DNA of 64,000 nt from Odontocerum albicorne (Eukaryota > Arthropoda > Insecta > Trichoptera > Odontoceridae), in NCBI GenBank assembly GCA_949825065.1, contig OX463841.1, positions 18,856,479 to 18,920,478 on the forward strand. Reading direction: 5' to 3'. Positions 11,745-26,855 of the stretch are shown piece after piece. The notes beneath the pieces are model-generated. The model ran no database searches and was not told the origin of the DNA. It was given only the letters and a program-made list of their open reading frames with translations. Made by a program: the position numbers and the translations under genes. Within the stretch, counting starts at the first letter, position 1. Every line of letters begins with the position of its first letter.

Positions 11745-12520
11745 ATTCTATCATCATCAGCTCTACAAGTCAGGGTGAGTCTTGGCTGCCTGCAGGATTT
11801 TCTGCCACCTATCTCTCAGCAGCATTCCTTCTCCAATATAACCTGAGTGCTTCACTTCTCTGGCACACCATCCAGCCATCTCAATTTTTGTCTCCTTTCT
11901 CTCATACACTCAATTGGATCACTGAAAAATATATTTCCTTGCAGAGTCATCGTCCCGTATTCGGTACAAGTGCTGAAGCCAGTGCACTCGAGCAATTTTT
12001 ATATTTTTTGGTACACTAGCTTCGCCATATAGAGTATAGTGTAGCTTCATTATACCTCTGTCTGCACAAAGGTAGCAAGAACTCTTATGTCCCACTTTGC
12101 AAGTTTTCAGGTCTCTGATGTGTAAGATAGCACAGGTCTTATAAAGTTGACTTTTTATGTTACTGGAGAGCTGGCGAGACTTACTTGAGGTTATAAAGCC
12201 AAAATAGCATCTTTTTGGAGATAGTATTAGCTTATTTATTTCTTCACTGGTGTTGGTAGAATTTACCTGTGACCCAAGGTACAGAAAACAATCTACACAT
12301 TCAAAATTATATGCACCAATGGAAAGCTGAGCATGCACTTTGAAGACATAAATTTCATTTTGGCCTCATTCACTAACAGTCCCCTTTTCCTTGCTGACAC
12401 TTATATTGCCAGAAATGCCTCCCTCAGTACTTGTGTAGATCTTCCAATAATTTCTATGTCATCAGCATATGTTTGTTCTTTCTATCCAGAGTTCACTCTT
12501 GGAATGAAGATGTAAATGTA
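11745..12520 (-). pseudogene. Non-LTR retrotransposon reverse transcriptase, 3' remnant
   Basis: On the minus strand the order is a YADD polymerase motif (TYADDIEIIGRS, near 12445-12480), then SARKRGLLVNEAKMKFM, then the distal block VDCFLYLGSQVNS, an alternating region, the typical RVHWLQHLYRIRDDDSARK and finally WQKILQAAKTHPDL at about 11770. This is the layout of an RT palm-to-C-terminus in jockey/I-type LINEs. Stops and frameshifts occur throughout. It lies in the Asx intron 11098-12551. Confidence 0.8.
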
Positions 12521-12551
12521 ATTTTTTTTTAAATAATATGAAACATTTCAG

Positions 12552-12836
12552 ATTCAAATGTGTGTAGCCAATAGTGTAAAAGTGGAAAGCCGCCCAGCAA
12601 GTGCAGCAGAATGGAGAGGCTGGGGTGCGGATGGGAATACCCCCTGGGGGGGACGGAGGCCTACTGCTTCTCCCCCTCAACCTCCCGTGCCCGTAGAAGC
12701 CCCGACACATATGAACAACCGTGATGATTGCGCTTGCAACCTGCGAGCGATGATCGTCTGCAAAAAATGTGGTGTGTTTTGTCATGATGACTGCATTGGA
12801 CCATCGAGACTATGTGTTACTTGTTTAATTAGATAA
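12552..12836 (+). CDS. Asx: Asx terminal coding exon with C-terminal PHD finger
   Basis: Acceptor AG at 12550-12551, phase 0, stop TAA at 12834-12836. The exon encodes 94 residues. A Trp/Gly/Pro-rich linker is followed by a cysteine-rich C-terminus [37 protein letters not shown]. The spacing CxC...CxxC...CHDDC...LCxxC and the position at the extreme C-terminus are characteristic of the atypical PHD finger of Asx/ASXL1-3, which is what identifies the gene. The whole conserved domain lies in one exon. Antisense frames over it (12462-12785) are shadows. Confidence 0.92.
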   Translation: MQMCVANSVKVESRPASAAEWRGWGADGNTPWGGRRPTASPPQPPVPVEAPTHMNNRDDCACNLRAMIVCKKCGVFCHDDCIGPSRLCVTCLIR

Positions 12837-14300
12837 GTTGTTTTGTTTCGTTTTGATCACTTTGTGTTAAAAACATATGACATGTGGATCAATTGCATGG
12901 CATGTGCGTTAAATGTTGGACAATAGGATGTTTTGTGACATAGTTTTGCTTAGAATCTGAGTGATAACTATTTCTTCTATTATAATATTGAAACATTTTG
13001 TGAATCATTTTTATTTAATTTATATACTCATTACTTTAACATAAGAACTACTCTACATTTATATTAAATGTGACACATTGTTCTGACAGTTTGATGTACA
13101 ATCTTTATTTTTTTGTATGAATAATAATTAGCTTAATCGGATCTCCTCATGCTTAAGTATACAAAAAAATGTTTGATATTCGTACTGGACACTTTAGGCA
13201 CTTAGTTTACTGTGTATATTATATTACATGTGCATTGTACAATTGAAATTGAATTAGATACAAATATTTTGGTTTTCAACACACTTTTCTAAATCATAAA
13301 CAAATGCATTACACAAAAATACAACCTGTAACAATAGATACATTCAGTTTAAATTACAAATAGAAAGAATTTTGAAGAATCGTTCTTTATTATTGAAACG
13401 GTTTGGTATATTTTTTAAAAACAGATAGAACCAACTGACTAAAATATGATTCAATATTCACAGCGAGTGACTTGTAGGATTTGGATGAATCAACTTTGGA
13501 ATTAAACGCTAATGTACTAACTGCACAACATAAAATATATGCCCCTTGTTAGAATAAATCACATCTTTGCGTAATACGAGTGATACCTGTATATGTTTTC
13601 TTATTTCTGGAAAAAGATATTTAACTGTTATTTTTATTCCATTTGTTCCTTTTTTGGTTTTAAAAATTATGAATGCACTTTTCCTCTCTTAATGATGCTT
13701 CTGAATTTCTTTAATTTGGCAACATGTTTCAGAAAAAATGTGATACATAAATAAATATTTTTCTCTCAATTATTGTTACAACTTGTTGAATACTATTATT
13801 GTTACGACTTGTTGAAAGATATACAACAAAATTATAATTTTTAATGTTATGCCAATGGCCACTGAAGTATGACTGTGTAATGTATTTGTGATTAAATGTA
13901 TTTAATATGACTGAAATTCTTTTGTATTATTTACATTTAAAATATATAAAGACATATATAAACATTTTTTTTATGGGGAAAAAATACTACACTTAAACAA
14001 AGGTATGCAGTATTTTTTATTCTCTTCAATATTCAGCCCTTTATTATATTATATAAAACAATGCAGAGTACTAAAACATTGAAAAAATTATAAACATAAT
14101 TACCCATATCTATCTGGAACTCTTCGAAGTTCATATGAATTGAAGAAAAAAAAGTAAAATTTAAAATCAGATGTCGCCCAAATAGCACATTATTGTTGAT
14201 AATAATTTCGATAGTTCCTAATTTGTTATAACAGTCATCGCATTATTTTCACTTTTGTAAATAAAATGAGGCGCGTACTGTAATAATTAAATTATTAAAT
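12837..14300 (+). other. Asx: Probable Asx 3' UTR and downstream flank
   Basis: AT-rich sequence with no open frame. Candidate AATAAA signals occur near 13551, 13749 and 14258. Which one is used cannot be decided from sequence. Confidence 0.45.
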
Positions 14301-16556
14301 TGAAATAATTTATATCGACGTTTTGATATAAATAATAGTCCTCAGTAAAGATTTTATAGTTTTGACAATCAGCTGTTAGTTGATGTGTCAGGGCGTTATG
14401 GTTAGTGCGGTTTTAAAAGGTAATTTTTTTGAGAATACATACATTTTTCGTTTGTCCTCAAACACTTTAATAACAGTTAATAATTTCTGCAAAAAAACAA
14501 AATTTGATTACTATTAACAATCTGGTTTAACTTGAGTAAAAATAAGCATACCCTTGCTTTTGGAACTCATCCCTTGTTTGCAGAATGCTACAAGGGGCAT
14601 GCTTTGCAAAATAGCAAATATAATATTTAAAATCTCCTCCTTTTCTCAACTAGGGACATGGCAAATATTTTTTTTTATAAGAACATGTTTGTCCTTATTA
14701 AAAAAATTAATAAGGAAATCAACTATAATGTGACACATGTTTGATTTTTTTAATAAGGATATGTTTGAGATTGAGTACATATCATAAATGGTAGTGATTT
14801 GATCTATACAATATACTCATATTTGAGCATAAATGTGACTGAATATGTTCTATGTCAGAGCTTCAAATTGGCCCGTAATATGAGAACTCAACTTGTTTTA
14901 CTGTGATTTCTGTTTATGTAAATAGTTTACCAAATTTCAAAAGGTTGCGAGTTCAATTTTTTTTGTGAAATATTCTATTGGCTATTTTTTATTGAATGAG
15001 AGTATTTTTTCTTTGTAAAATTTTCATTTCATTTCGACAAACATTTTATAAAGATATTCAATATAATATAAATTTTACTAAAATTATTGAATACATTTTT
15101 CTCCAATATTGTTTAATAGTAAAACAATTAATAGATGATTTAACCTTTTTTATATTATCCCTTATATTTATTTATACATAAATGCAAACATTGTGATGAA
15201 AAAGGACAATGGGCAAAATTGTGTGGTCCAAATGGCGGACACCTTAAAAACTATTACCAGAGAGAGCATCATAACAACTAAAATCTACGAGTATATAGCC
15301 GCCAGTGTCGAGACTGGAGGTAAATGAACATAAAACCTTTAATTTATTTATTATATTGTTAGGTTCGAAACAAAGAGGTTTACATAACAATAAAACACAA
15401 TTTAATTCGAATACAGGTTTTTTCATTTATTATGGAAGACTGTGTGACACGGGCGTAGATTGTAAAAGATGTCTTACATTTACAAAAGATTTATTACAAA
15501 TTAAATAAAAAAGTTGTGTTCATTTCTAAATATGTAAATTTTAAATGCTAAATAAATGCTAGCTATTTTTAAATGCTAAATAAACATTTCTTTGCTTTTT
15601 CCATTAACTTATATGAAATTATTAATTTGTTTTATGTTGCATTTGTTGCATTCAATCAAATACTTTAGTTCTTGAGAAATATATTTCGATTGCTGGATGC
15701 TTTTGGACCAGAAATGCCCATTTTCCTTTATAAAATATTGCTTTTTATGAACTAAATCATATGATAATCCTTGAATTGAAATTTACGAATAAGAAATCAA
15801 CCCATATTGGGTAGGTTCTCTATACAATGATGGTATACATGTATGAATCACTAATTAATAAGTATTTGCAATACGATTTTACTATCTTAAAAAATATCTT
15901 TTACTTGGACGTATTTTTTCACATTTAATTTATGAAGCTACTTTTTCAGTGTAGGATTTTTCAAGAAAAAATAATCATAAACCTTTTAAAAAAGAATTAC
16001 ATAAAATAAATAAATTAATGAAAAAACCTGTCAATATAAAAGAAATAAACATATGTGTGGTCAGGGCAGGGAGGTACAATCTACAATCATGTTGAATTTG
16101 GTTCATTAGTCAAATTTATAGTACAACATCCTATTTGCATTTGTGAAGATATCAACAAAAGTTTATAATAAAATTTAAAAAAATTTATATTGAAATTTAT
16201 AAAGTACAACCTGCCAAATTTGACAAAAAACTTTTATATAATGCTTTCATCATGTTTTGTGACATAACAAGTGCGCTTCTGAGAAGTTTCATTGCATTTT
16301 AGTCAGCCGAGTTAAAACCCTTTTAAATGACTATTTATTTTGGTTTGCTTTCCTAAAACTTTTAAACTTACCCCGTACTGAAATTACAAATTTATATGAT
16401 TTAGAGACTAAAAGATTACTAGGGCTGAAATTCTTTATTATATTGTCTCGAATTTGTATCACAAAATTGTGATCGAAAGAAAACAAAAGAGAATATGCCA
16501 ATATTTTAATAAACTTGAAAACACTCTGATTACCAAATCGAACTGTAGAAATAAAT
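14301..16556. other. Intergenic AT-rich sequence
   Basis: Nothing certain was seen. One possible two-exon small ORF (15196-15508, listed separately) is the only protein-like signal. Confidence 0.4.
15196..15508 (+). CDS. Possible small two-exon ORF, unknown
   Basis: ATG at 15196 opens a 124-nt segment encoding MADTLKTITRESIITTKIYE within its frame. It ends G|GTAAAT at 15319/15320. A 43-nt intron with AG at 15361-15362 would join it in phase to 15363-15508, which ends DTGVDCKRCLTFTKDLLQIK and TAA. Total about 89 residues. I recognise no family. The evidence is only the canonical splice sites, phase agreement and less AT-biased codons in the first part. It could equally be chance or a transposon remnant. 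Confidence 0.22.
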
Positions 16557-16557
16557 A

Positions 16558-17659
16558 TCAGGTCTGTAAATATGAAACCGTGAAGCGCTGCTCAGCAAGT
16601 GCGTGTCCCATCGATGCAAATAAGTAGTAATCGGATGGAGCCAAGTCTGGTGAGTAAGCCGCATGCAAAAGTATTTGCCAATTAAACGCCACAATCGTTT
16701 CCTTAACCGGTTTTGCTGTGTGCGATGGTGCATTATCATGAAGCAAAATCACTTTGTGTTGCCTCTTTTGATTTTCTGGTCGTTTTTCACGTATTGCTTG
16801 GTTCAAATCCATCATTTGTTGTCGGTAGCATTCAGTATTAATGGTTTCGCCAGGTTTTAGCAGCTCATAATATATAACACCCTTCTGATCCCACCAAACA
16901 CAGATCATTGTCTTCCGTCCATAGCGATTTGGCCTTGCAGTCAATGTCGCTAGTTTGGTTGGAGTTACCCATGATCTTTTACGCTTAGGATTCTCGAAAT
17001 ATAACCATTTTTCATCGCCAGTCACAATTCGATGGATAATTATTTTCTTTTGTACCCGGCGAGCAGCATTTCGCAAGTGGTTTTTCGGTTTTCCTGCTGT
17101 CTTTTTCGGTTTTCATTCAGTTCATGTGGAACCCATTTTCCCACCTTCTGGATCTTTCCCATAGTTTTCAAACGTATGGAGATGGCTTCTCGTGTCACAT
17201 TTAATTGATCCGCGAGTTGTTGTTGCGTTTGAGTGTCAGCCTCATCCAACAATGCTTGCAATTCGACGTCTACAAACTTTCTTGGTGGTCTTCCACGTTC
17301 TTCATTTCTCATGTCAAAATCACCACTTTTGAATTTTTTAAACCACTCAAAGCACTGTGATTTACCAAAAGCATGCTCACCGTAAGCTTCGACAAGCATT
17401 CAATGCGATTCTGCAGCAGTTTTCTTCAAATGGTAACAGAAAATCAATGCTGTCCGCAAATCGTTTTTAGGCACAAAAACAGACATGTTCAACGCTATGA
17501 AAACGTATTTAGTTGTGTTAAACTTGTATTGTTGCGAGTTAAAAGTCTTTGACAAATGTAAACACAAGAAAAAGACGCCAATGACGCGGTTTGACAGTCA
17601 CTACATTGACAACCAGAGCCATCTATGAGCAAATTCCGGTTTCATATTTATAGACCTGG
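16558..17659 (-). mobile_element. Mariner E1 (Mos1-like) with internal 3' deletion
   Basis: TA at 16556-16557 and 17660-17661. The TIRs are TCAGGTCTGTAAATATGAAA and a near copy with one substitution. It is about 1.1 kb instead of 1.3 kb, because the right TIR joins directly to the 'gtgaagcgctgctcagc' codons. About 140-150 bp of the 3' end is missing compared with E2/E4. Confidence 0.9.
16572..17486 (-). pseudogene. Mariner E1 transposase (Mos1-like), broken
   Basis: The start ATG at 17486-17484 gives MSVFVPKN. A frame break follows near 17400, just before MLVEAYGEHAFGKSQ. Then come the HTH domains, WVPHELNE, and after a second break near 17050-17076, HRIVTGDEKWLYF, LLHDNAPSHTA and YSPDLAPSDYYLF (D34D). 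The last roughly 45 codons are deleted. It is strongly similar to the Mos1 subfamily (KTMICVWWDQKGVIYYELLKPG-type blocks). Not functional. Confidence 0.88.
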
Positions 17660-17661
17660 TA

Positions 17662-19141
17662 TTTTTTATGCAGTCTTAATATTTTTTCCCATAAAAACAT
17701 GGTAATCACACTAAATAATAATATTTATTCTAGCTAATGTTCAGAATGGTGCAGTGTAATGCAGAGCATAATTTTACAGAAAAAAACTTTTTTACACGTT
17801 TTACAGAAATACATTTTATTAAAAAGAATACGCAATAAAAAAGTACTGAAACCAGGAAATTAATAATAAATAATCCAAGTCTGTAATATAACAAAATATG
17901 TCATCATTCAAAGTATTTACATGAAGAGAAACTATGAATGGCAATTTCAAGTGAAGATAAAACAATTAATAAATGTAGTTTTAAAAATAACAATTGAAAC
18001 CATTAGAAACAGTGAACTTTCTAACGAATTTAAAAATTTACCATGAGACCCAGTTAGATAAATTTTTTAAATACTCTGGTTGTCAGTTCTTAACACATTC
18101 ACTGCGTATAAAATGTCATACAGAGATGCTGAAAATTCGCGAATTTTTGAAAACCCATAACTTTGTTAAAAATTAAATTCTACTTTCTATTGAAACATCA
18201 TATACAAGTGTATTCCTTCGTGTCTTCAAAACACATGAAACCGGCGACGAATCCTTATCGGGAGACGTTTATGAGTGCACTCAACATTCAAGGCTATTTT
18301 GTATGGACACGGGAGCCATGTTCGACGCAGTGAACGTGTTAATCAAACTAATCCCAGTAAATTAAGGGCTTGCTATACAAAGAATCTTATCAGATACAGA
18401 TAAATTAAAATATATATTTTTTCTTTTTTTATGAATATATTTAATATATATAATTTTAATAAATAACTATCTAAATTTGCGAAACCCCATTTATATTTAT
18501 TACGGAAGAAGACAAAAATCTTTTCTACAGGTAGATATCTACCAGAATCTGATGTTTTTTTTTTCAGAATGAAAAATACACATACAAATATTTAAATGTT
18601 TCCATTGTAATAAACATTCAGATTTGTGGTAGTAAATTGTTTTTTCAAATATTCACATTTTCATTTAATATTCTGCCTCTCAACATTCACAGCTTTGTAT
18701 CATAAAATTATTTGAAGCCTGAGAAATTGCATTTAAAAATATTACAATAAATTTATTTGTATTGATGCAATATATGCACTTTTGTCTCAACTGAAAATGT
18801 GACACTTGACAAAATTAATCTCAACAGCCAGCAACATTTTCAAATAGGACATGTCTGAACTTAATATTTTAACATTTTTATTAGAAGACTCACATTTTGA
18901 ATTTTAAAATATATTGCATTAAATTTTTTTAATTTATCCTGATTGATTGTATTTCTACCAAGATGTGAATTGAGAAGTGTAAACATAGACTATAATGTCA
19001 CAAAAATTAAGAACAAGTAAACCTGATCATGCAGCATATTAGTTATGTACAAAAACGATACACTGAAATCTAACTTATTTTTCTTTACAAATATGTAATT
19101 GATATTTATTTCTTTTACTTATGTGTATATATATATATATA
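17662..19141. other. Intergenic AT-rich sequence
   Basis: Apart from the TTAA element at 18090-18342, I see no gene or structured feature. It ends in a short (TA)n run into which mariner F1 inserted. Confidence 0.5.
18090..18342. mobile_element. Short TTAA element (piggyBac-type MITE)
   Basis: TTAA at 18090-18093 and 18339-18342 flank inverted termini CACATTCACTGCGT and, from the other strand, CACGTTCACTGCGT (one mismatch). It is 253 bp with no coding capacity. The TTAA target duplication plus short TIRs points to mobilisation by a piggyBac transposase. Confidence 0.7.
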
Positions 19142-19143
19142 TA

Positions 19144-22761
<3,618 letters not shown>

Positions 22762-22762
22762 C

Positions 22763-22918
22763 CAATTAAAATAGATACCGTCTCCTGTATATCCAGAGCA
22801 GAGAACAATGTTACTAGAGTCATCCAGGCCAAAAAATAAAAAATGCTGTAAGGAAGCTGCTGAGGGATCACCAGGTAGATCTGATGTCAGAATCCAATAT
22901 TTACAGTTCGCGAAGTAA
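22763..22918 (-). CDS. Possible exon of an unidentified gene between microsatellites
   Basis: On the minus strand an AG acceptor (22919-22920) precedes an open frame that ends at a GT donor (22761-22762). It is 156 nt, 1 + 51 codons + 2, so it is phase-symmetric. The translation includes [20 protein letters not shown] then [20 protein letters not shown]. The composition is that of a globular protein and not that of low-complexity DNA. I do not recognise the family. It is hemmed in by about 0.5 kb of simple repeat on each side. A fragment of a retroelement or a captured gene piece is an alternative. Confidence 0.35.
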
Positions 22919-23481
<563 letters not shown>

Positions 23482-23704
23482 TCCCAAACATGTGTTTTGT
23501 TAGTCAGATTGAAAGAATCAATTATTTTATAAAATGCGACTCATAGAAATATTCATAAAATTAACAATATATTTAAAAATTGCTCTTCTTGTCAAGAAAT
23601 GTTTCGGGTTCTTGGTAGTTATTATACAAAAGTGTTCCAGTTTGAATTTTTCATATTCGGGTCTTTTAACATATTTCAGGTGACATTGAAGATATCGCCG
23701 TAAA

Positions 23705-23790
23705 AGTACCGTCGGTAACCGTGGTCTAACGGTTAACATTTGCGTTAGGTAAACAGGCAGACTAAGTTCAATCCCTGGAGTATTCACTTT
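23705..23790 (+). repeat. tRNA-like SINE head or tRNA pseudogene
   Basis: The plus strand carries GTGGTCTAACGGTTAAC (A-box-like) and, about 35 bp on, AAGTTCAATCCCTGG (B-box-like). It differs from the other SINE family in the window. No CCA or clean acceptor stem is seen, so I do not call a functional tRNA. Confidence 0.4.
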
Positions 23791-24299
23791 TAGACTGGTT
23801 TTACTCTTAGATCATGTGATTTTGTTTTTATGTAACTCATAATCTACTTATCTTAAATTCTAATAGTACTATAAAACATCAAAAAAACATTCCTAAACAA
23901 ATCTGCCAAATGAAAGATTGTAGTAGATTACTTTGGATTTGATTTATTCATGATGTGGCTTACTGAAGTGTAACAACACTTTGCACACATTAAATCAATA
24001 CATATCTTGTTTCCACAAGTTGGCTGACTGGCATACTAGATTATGTAGGATTGTTCACTGATTGTACACATTTTCAATGTGTTTTTTTTAAAGTTGCAGA
24101 AGCAAAAACTTGCCCATTTTTTAGCTAAAACACTTTAATATTTCAAATAGATGAAACACATATATTTCAAAACTGCTTCCTGTCTGACATGAAACTTGTG
24201 AAAAAACGGTCATTCATTTCCAAAGTACATACTCTCCCGCATATGTCACACTTAAATTTTCGCTGAGCAGCTATGTCACGTTACTGCATATTCTTAGTT

Positions 24300-24600
24300 C
24301 AGCTTTTATCTGGTAGCTGCAGCACTCAGCCGTAGAACAATCACCTGTCCACTTTGCGTAGCCAGAACAGCCTGCTCCTTGTTCTCAGGAGCCACACACA
24401 AGCTCAACGATTTGCGAAGACGATCCTTAAATCTATTTCTCTGGTCTCCAACCTTTTGTCTGCCTAGTACTTCCCCATATAAAACATGCTTTAGTAGTCT
24501 GGTCACCCATTCATATCGCATAGCCTATCCACCTCAACCACGTCTACAAGCATAGCCTAGATCGATCTGTGAGCAGAACGGAAGTGGTTGCTTCAGGGAA
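24300..24600 (-). pseudogene. LINE 3' ORF remnant
   Basis: The minus strand reads LRWIGYAIRM, then after a frame break TRLLKHVLYGEVLGRQKVGD and NRFKDRLRKSL. This is the C-terminal pattern (LRWxGHxxRM...GRPxxRFKDxLKxSL) common in insect endonuclease/reverse-transcriptase LINE proteins. It is isolated and truncated. The surrounding 23791-24299 and 24601-25440 show nothing further. Confidence 0.6.
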
Positions 24601-25510
24601 TTTTGAGAATGCAGCGGAGGAAGTTTTAATGTCTCCCTGCTATATGATAAGAACACTTATTGAGCCTTGCAACCTCTACCGATGCACTATTTCAGTGGTT
24701 TTTAACTTATTCGTCTATTAAAAAGACAGGCGCGAATTGCTACCCAGATAAATGAAACATTACATTTTCAAAACTAATGTGAGCTCAAAACATATTGAGC
24801 CATTCTAAGTAAAATATAACCAGGATTTGGAATTACAAAAGGTGACTGAAAATTCACTCAAAAATGAAGACAAATTATATCATTATCCTCATCCTGTTAT
24901 TTCACTATAGGGTGCGAGCCTTCCTTATCCACTGTCACACCTGTTGTGCACTCACCTTACACATCTAGTTTTACCTGTCTGGTGTTTTGATGTCGCCTTT
25001 CATATCTCTGATGTATATTTGTGCCATTGCAGGGTCTCTACCCCACTTTCTGTTCTATCAGTATGTCCATTATGTATTCAAAAATTATTAGGCATTAATT
25101 TTTTTTATGCTATACAAATCACATTTACGAGTAATATAATCATTTACTCATTTTCCCAAATCCTGTAAATATTTAGCCTGTAAAAGCCCAAAATTATCTT
25201 CAAAGATACTTATTTGTTTTTGTGTAGAGTGCACTTATATAAATTGACTTATTACATATCAAAGAAATAAAAATAATTTGAATATTTCTTTGAGTCACAC
25301 TGTATTTTATTTTTCTTTTAAAAACTGTAAAAAATATATGTTTAATATGTAACTACTTATGAAATACTGGAAAAATTGCAAAGTAAACAAAAATGTGTTG
25401 TATCGTAAGCAAACTTTCAAGCGAGGAAGATCAATTTTTTATAGAAATAAAGCAGTATTACCTTAAATTGTTGTTTTATTTTAATAATACTTGGGACAAT
25501 TTTTATTTTT

Positions 25511-25814
25511 CTAAAATATATGATTTATTTGTGATTGCTGTGTACCTATTGTAATGAAATGTTCCTTATGCGTGGCCTTCGCAATAGTCACTATAAAAAG
25601 TCGTTCCGAGGCTAAAAACATTTTCACTTTGAAAAATACACCATTCAAATTCACGTGTGCTTTATCAGCAACATTTACAAGCAAGTCTACATTTTCAGTA
25701 TTTTCTAATCTTTCAAAATTACAAATGTTATCATAACCTCCAAACCATGCAAGGCGCCTCAAATCCCACTGGCAAATTGTTTGCAAGAATAGGCCTTGAT
25801 AGGCTTGATGGAGA
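25511..25814 (-). CDS. Possible terminal exon of an unidentified gene
   Basis: The minus strand has an AG acceptor at 25815-25816, about 100 open codons and TAG at 25511-25513. The translation includes CQWDLRRLAWFGGYDNICNF, then VADKAHVNLNGVFFKVKMFL and FIVTIAKATHKEHF. The sequence looks protein-like, with alternating hydrophobics and no repeats. AATAAA signals lie just downstream on the same strand (complement near 25500 and 25445), which fits a last exon. I do not recognise the family and could not find its upstream exons. An internal GT (ACAATAG|GTACAC) is an alternative donor. Confidence 0.35.
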
Positions 25815-26039
25815 CTGAAACTCAAGCAAATAACATAATTTCAAACTCACAGCATAGCTTCCACTAAAACTATACTTCAGTACACCAATCACTTCAATCG
25901 TGAAGAAAATTCTACTACTCTTAACATTAAAAAAAACCCCGCTCTTCTGTCACTGGAAGTTGCCAAAGCATAGACAATGATCATAACACCTATTATCACA
26001 TATGCTGCTCAATACAGCAGTGTCATCACTTTTTTTTTA

Positions 26040-26243
26040 TTACATCATCGTATACAGTACAGCCTGGCGGGCTTATTGTCATATGGCAATCTTGTCCAAA
26101 CAACCAGAAAGATGTTAAAGAGGCCTTAAATAAGAACCAGATTGGAATCCTGTTTTAAAAAAAATCTAGGTTCCAATGAGAATCAAAGTCGCAACCTCTG
26201 GGTTGAAAGACAGGCATCTTACCAACTAGGTCACAGATGTTGT
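26040..26243 (-). repeat. tRNA-derived SINE
   Basis: Minus-strand head with TGACCTAGTTGGTAAGATGC (A box) followed by the shared body and a poly-T/A tract. Same family as 26627-26855, only about 0.4 kb away in the same orientation. Confidence 0.7.
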
Positions 26244-26626
26244 CATCGATTTGTAACATCTTTGTAAGTTACAAATCGTGCAAAACAAAGAAATTCTTAC
26301 GACTGTTGGAACCGCTTGAAGTATAACACTACACTGTACAATGACACTAGATTCCTGTTAGTCGGAGATTTCATTACTTTACTGACCCAAGACTTTTACA
26401 CTTTCCTTTAAGGTCACTCAAATGCTTTCATTAACACCCTCACCGAAAACAATCCATTCCACAAAATGCAAAACCAAAATCTTCAAATTGAGTATTCCTG
26501 CCTGATCGAGAAAACACTCCACCAAACTCAGCATAACAAACTCCATCCGTACAATTGGTTACATAATTTTTTACAATTACAATTGGTTACATAAGTTATG
26601 AAAACATCATTCACATAATTTTATTG

Positions 26627-26855
26627 TATTACACTTTCCTTGTATACAGTATAACCTGGTGGGCTTATTGCCATGTGGCAATATCTTCCAATCAACCAGA
26701 AAGATGTTAAAGAGGCGTTAAGAGAAAACCAGACTGGAATCCTTTTTAAAAATTCGGGCTTCCAATGGGAATTCGCTTCGTCGGGAAGACGCTTATTTCC
26801 TACGACCTCCGGGTTGGGAAATAAGCGTCTTACCAACTAGACCACCAAGGTCATC
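26627..26855 (-). repeat. tRNA-derived SINE with internal duplication in the head
   Basis: The minus-strand A box TGGTCTAGTTGGTAAGACGC is followed by the body found at 2845, 26040 and 57893. Between A-box and B-box regions the segment containing AAATAAGCGTCTT occurs twice in this copy, in direct orientation (26771-26792 versus 26817-26836 on the plus strand, in partly inverted context), so the tRNA-like geometry is disrupted. Confidence 0.6.

Noticed and set aside
12462..12785. Minus-strand open frame over the Asx PHD exon
   Set aside because: Antisense shadow of a conserved zinc-finger exon.
23705..23790. Functional tRNA gene
   Set aside because: A- and B-box-like motifs are present, but I could not find a paired acceptor stem or plausible anticodon arm. 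The other tRNA-like heads belong to SINEs.
25511..25814. Direct splicing of this exon to the one at 22763-22918
   Set aside because: The internal GT at about 25552 would leave one base, while the 22918 acceptor needs two, so the phases do not match.
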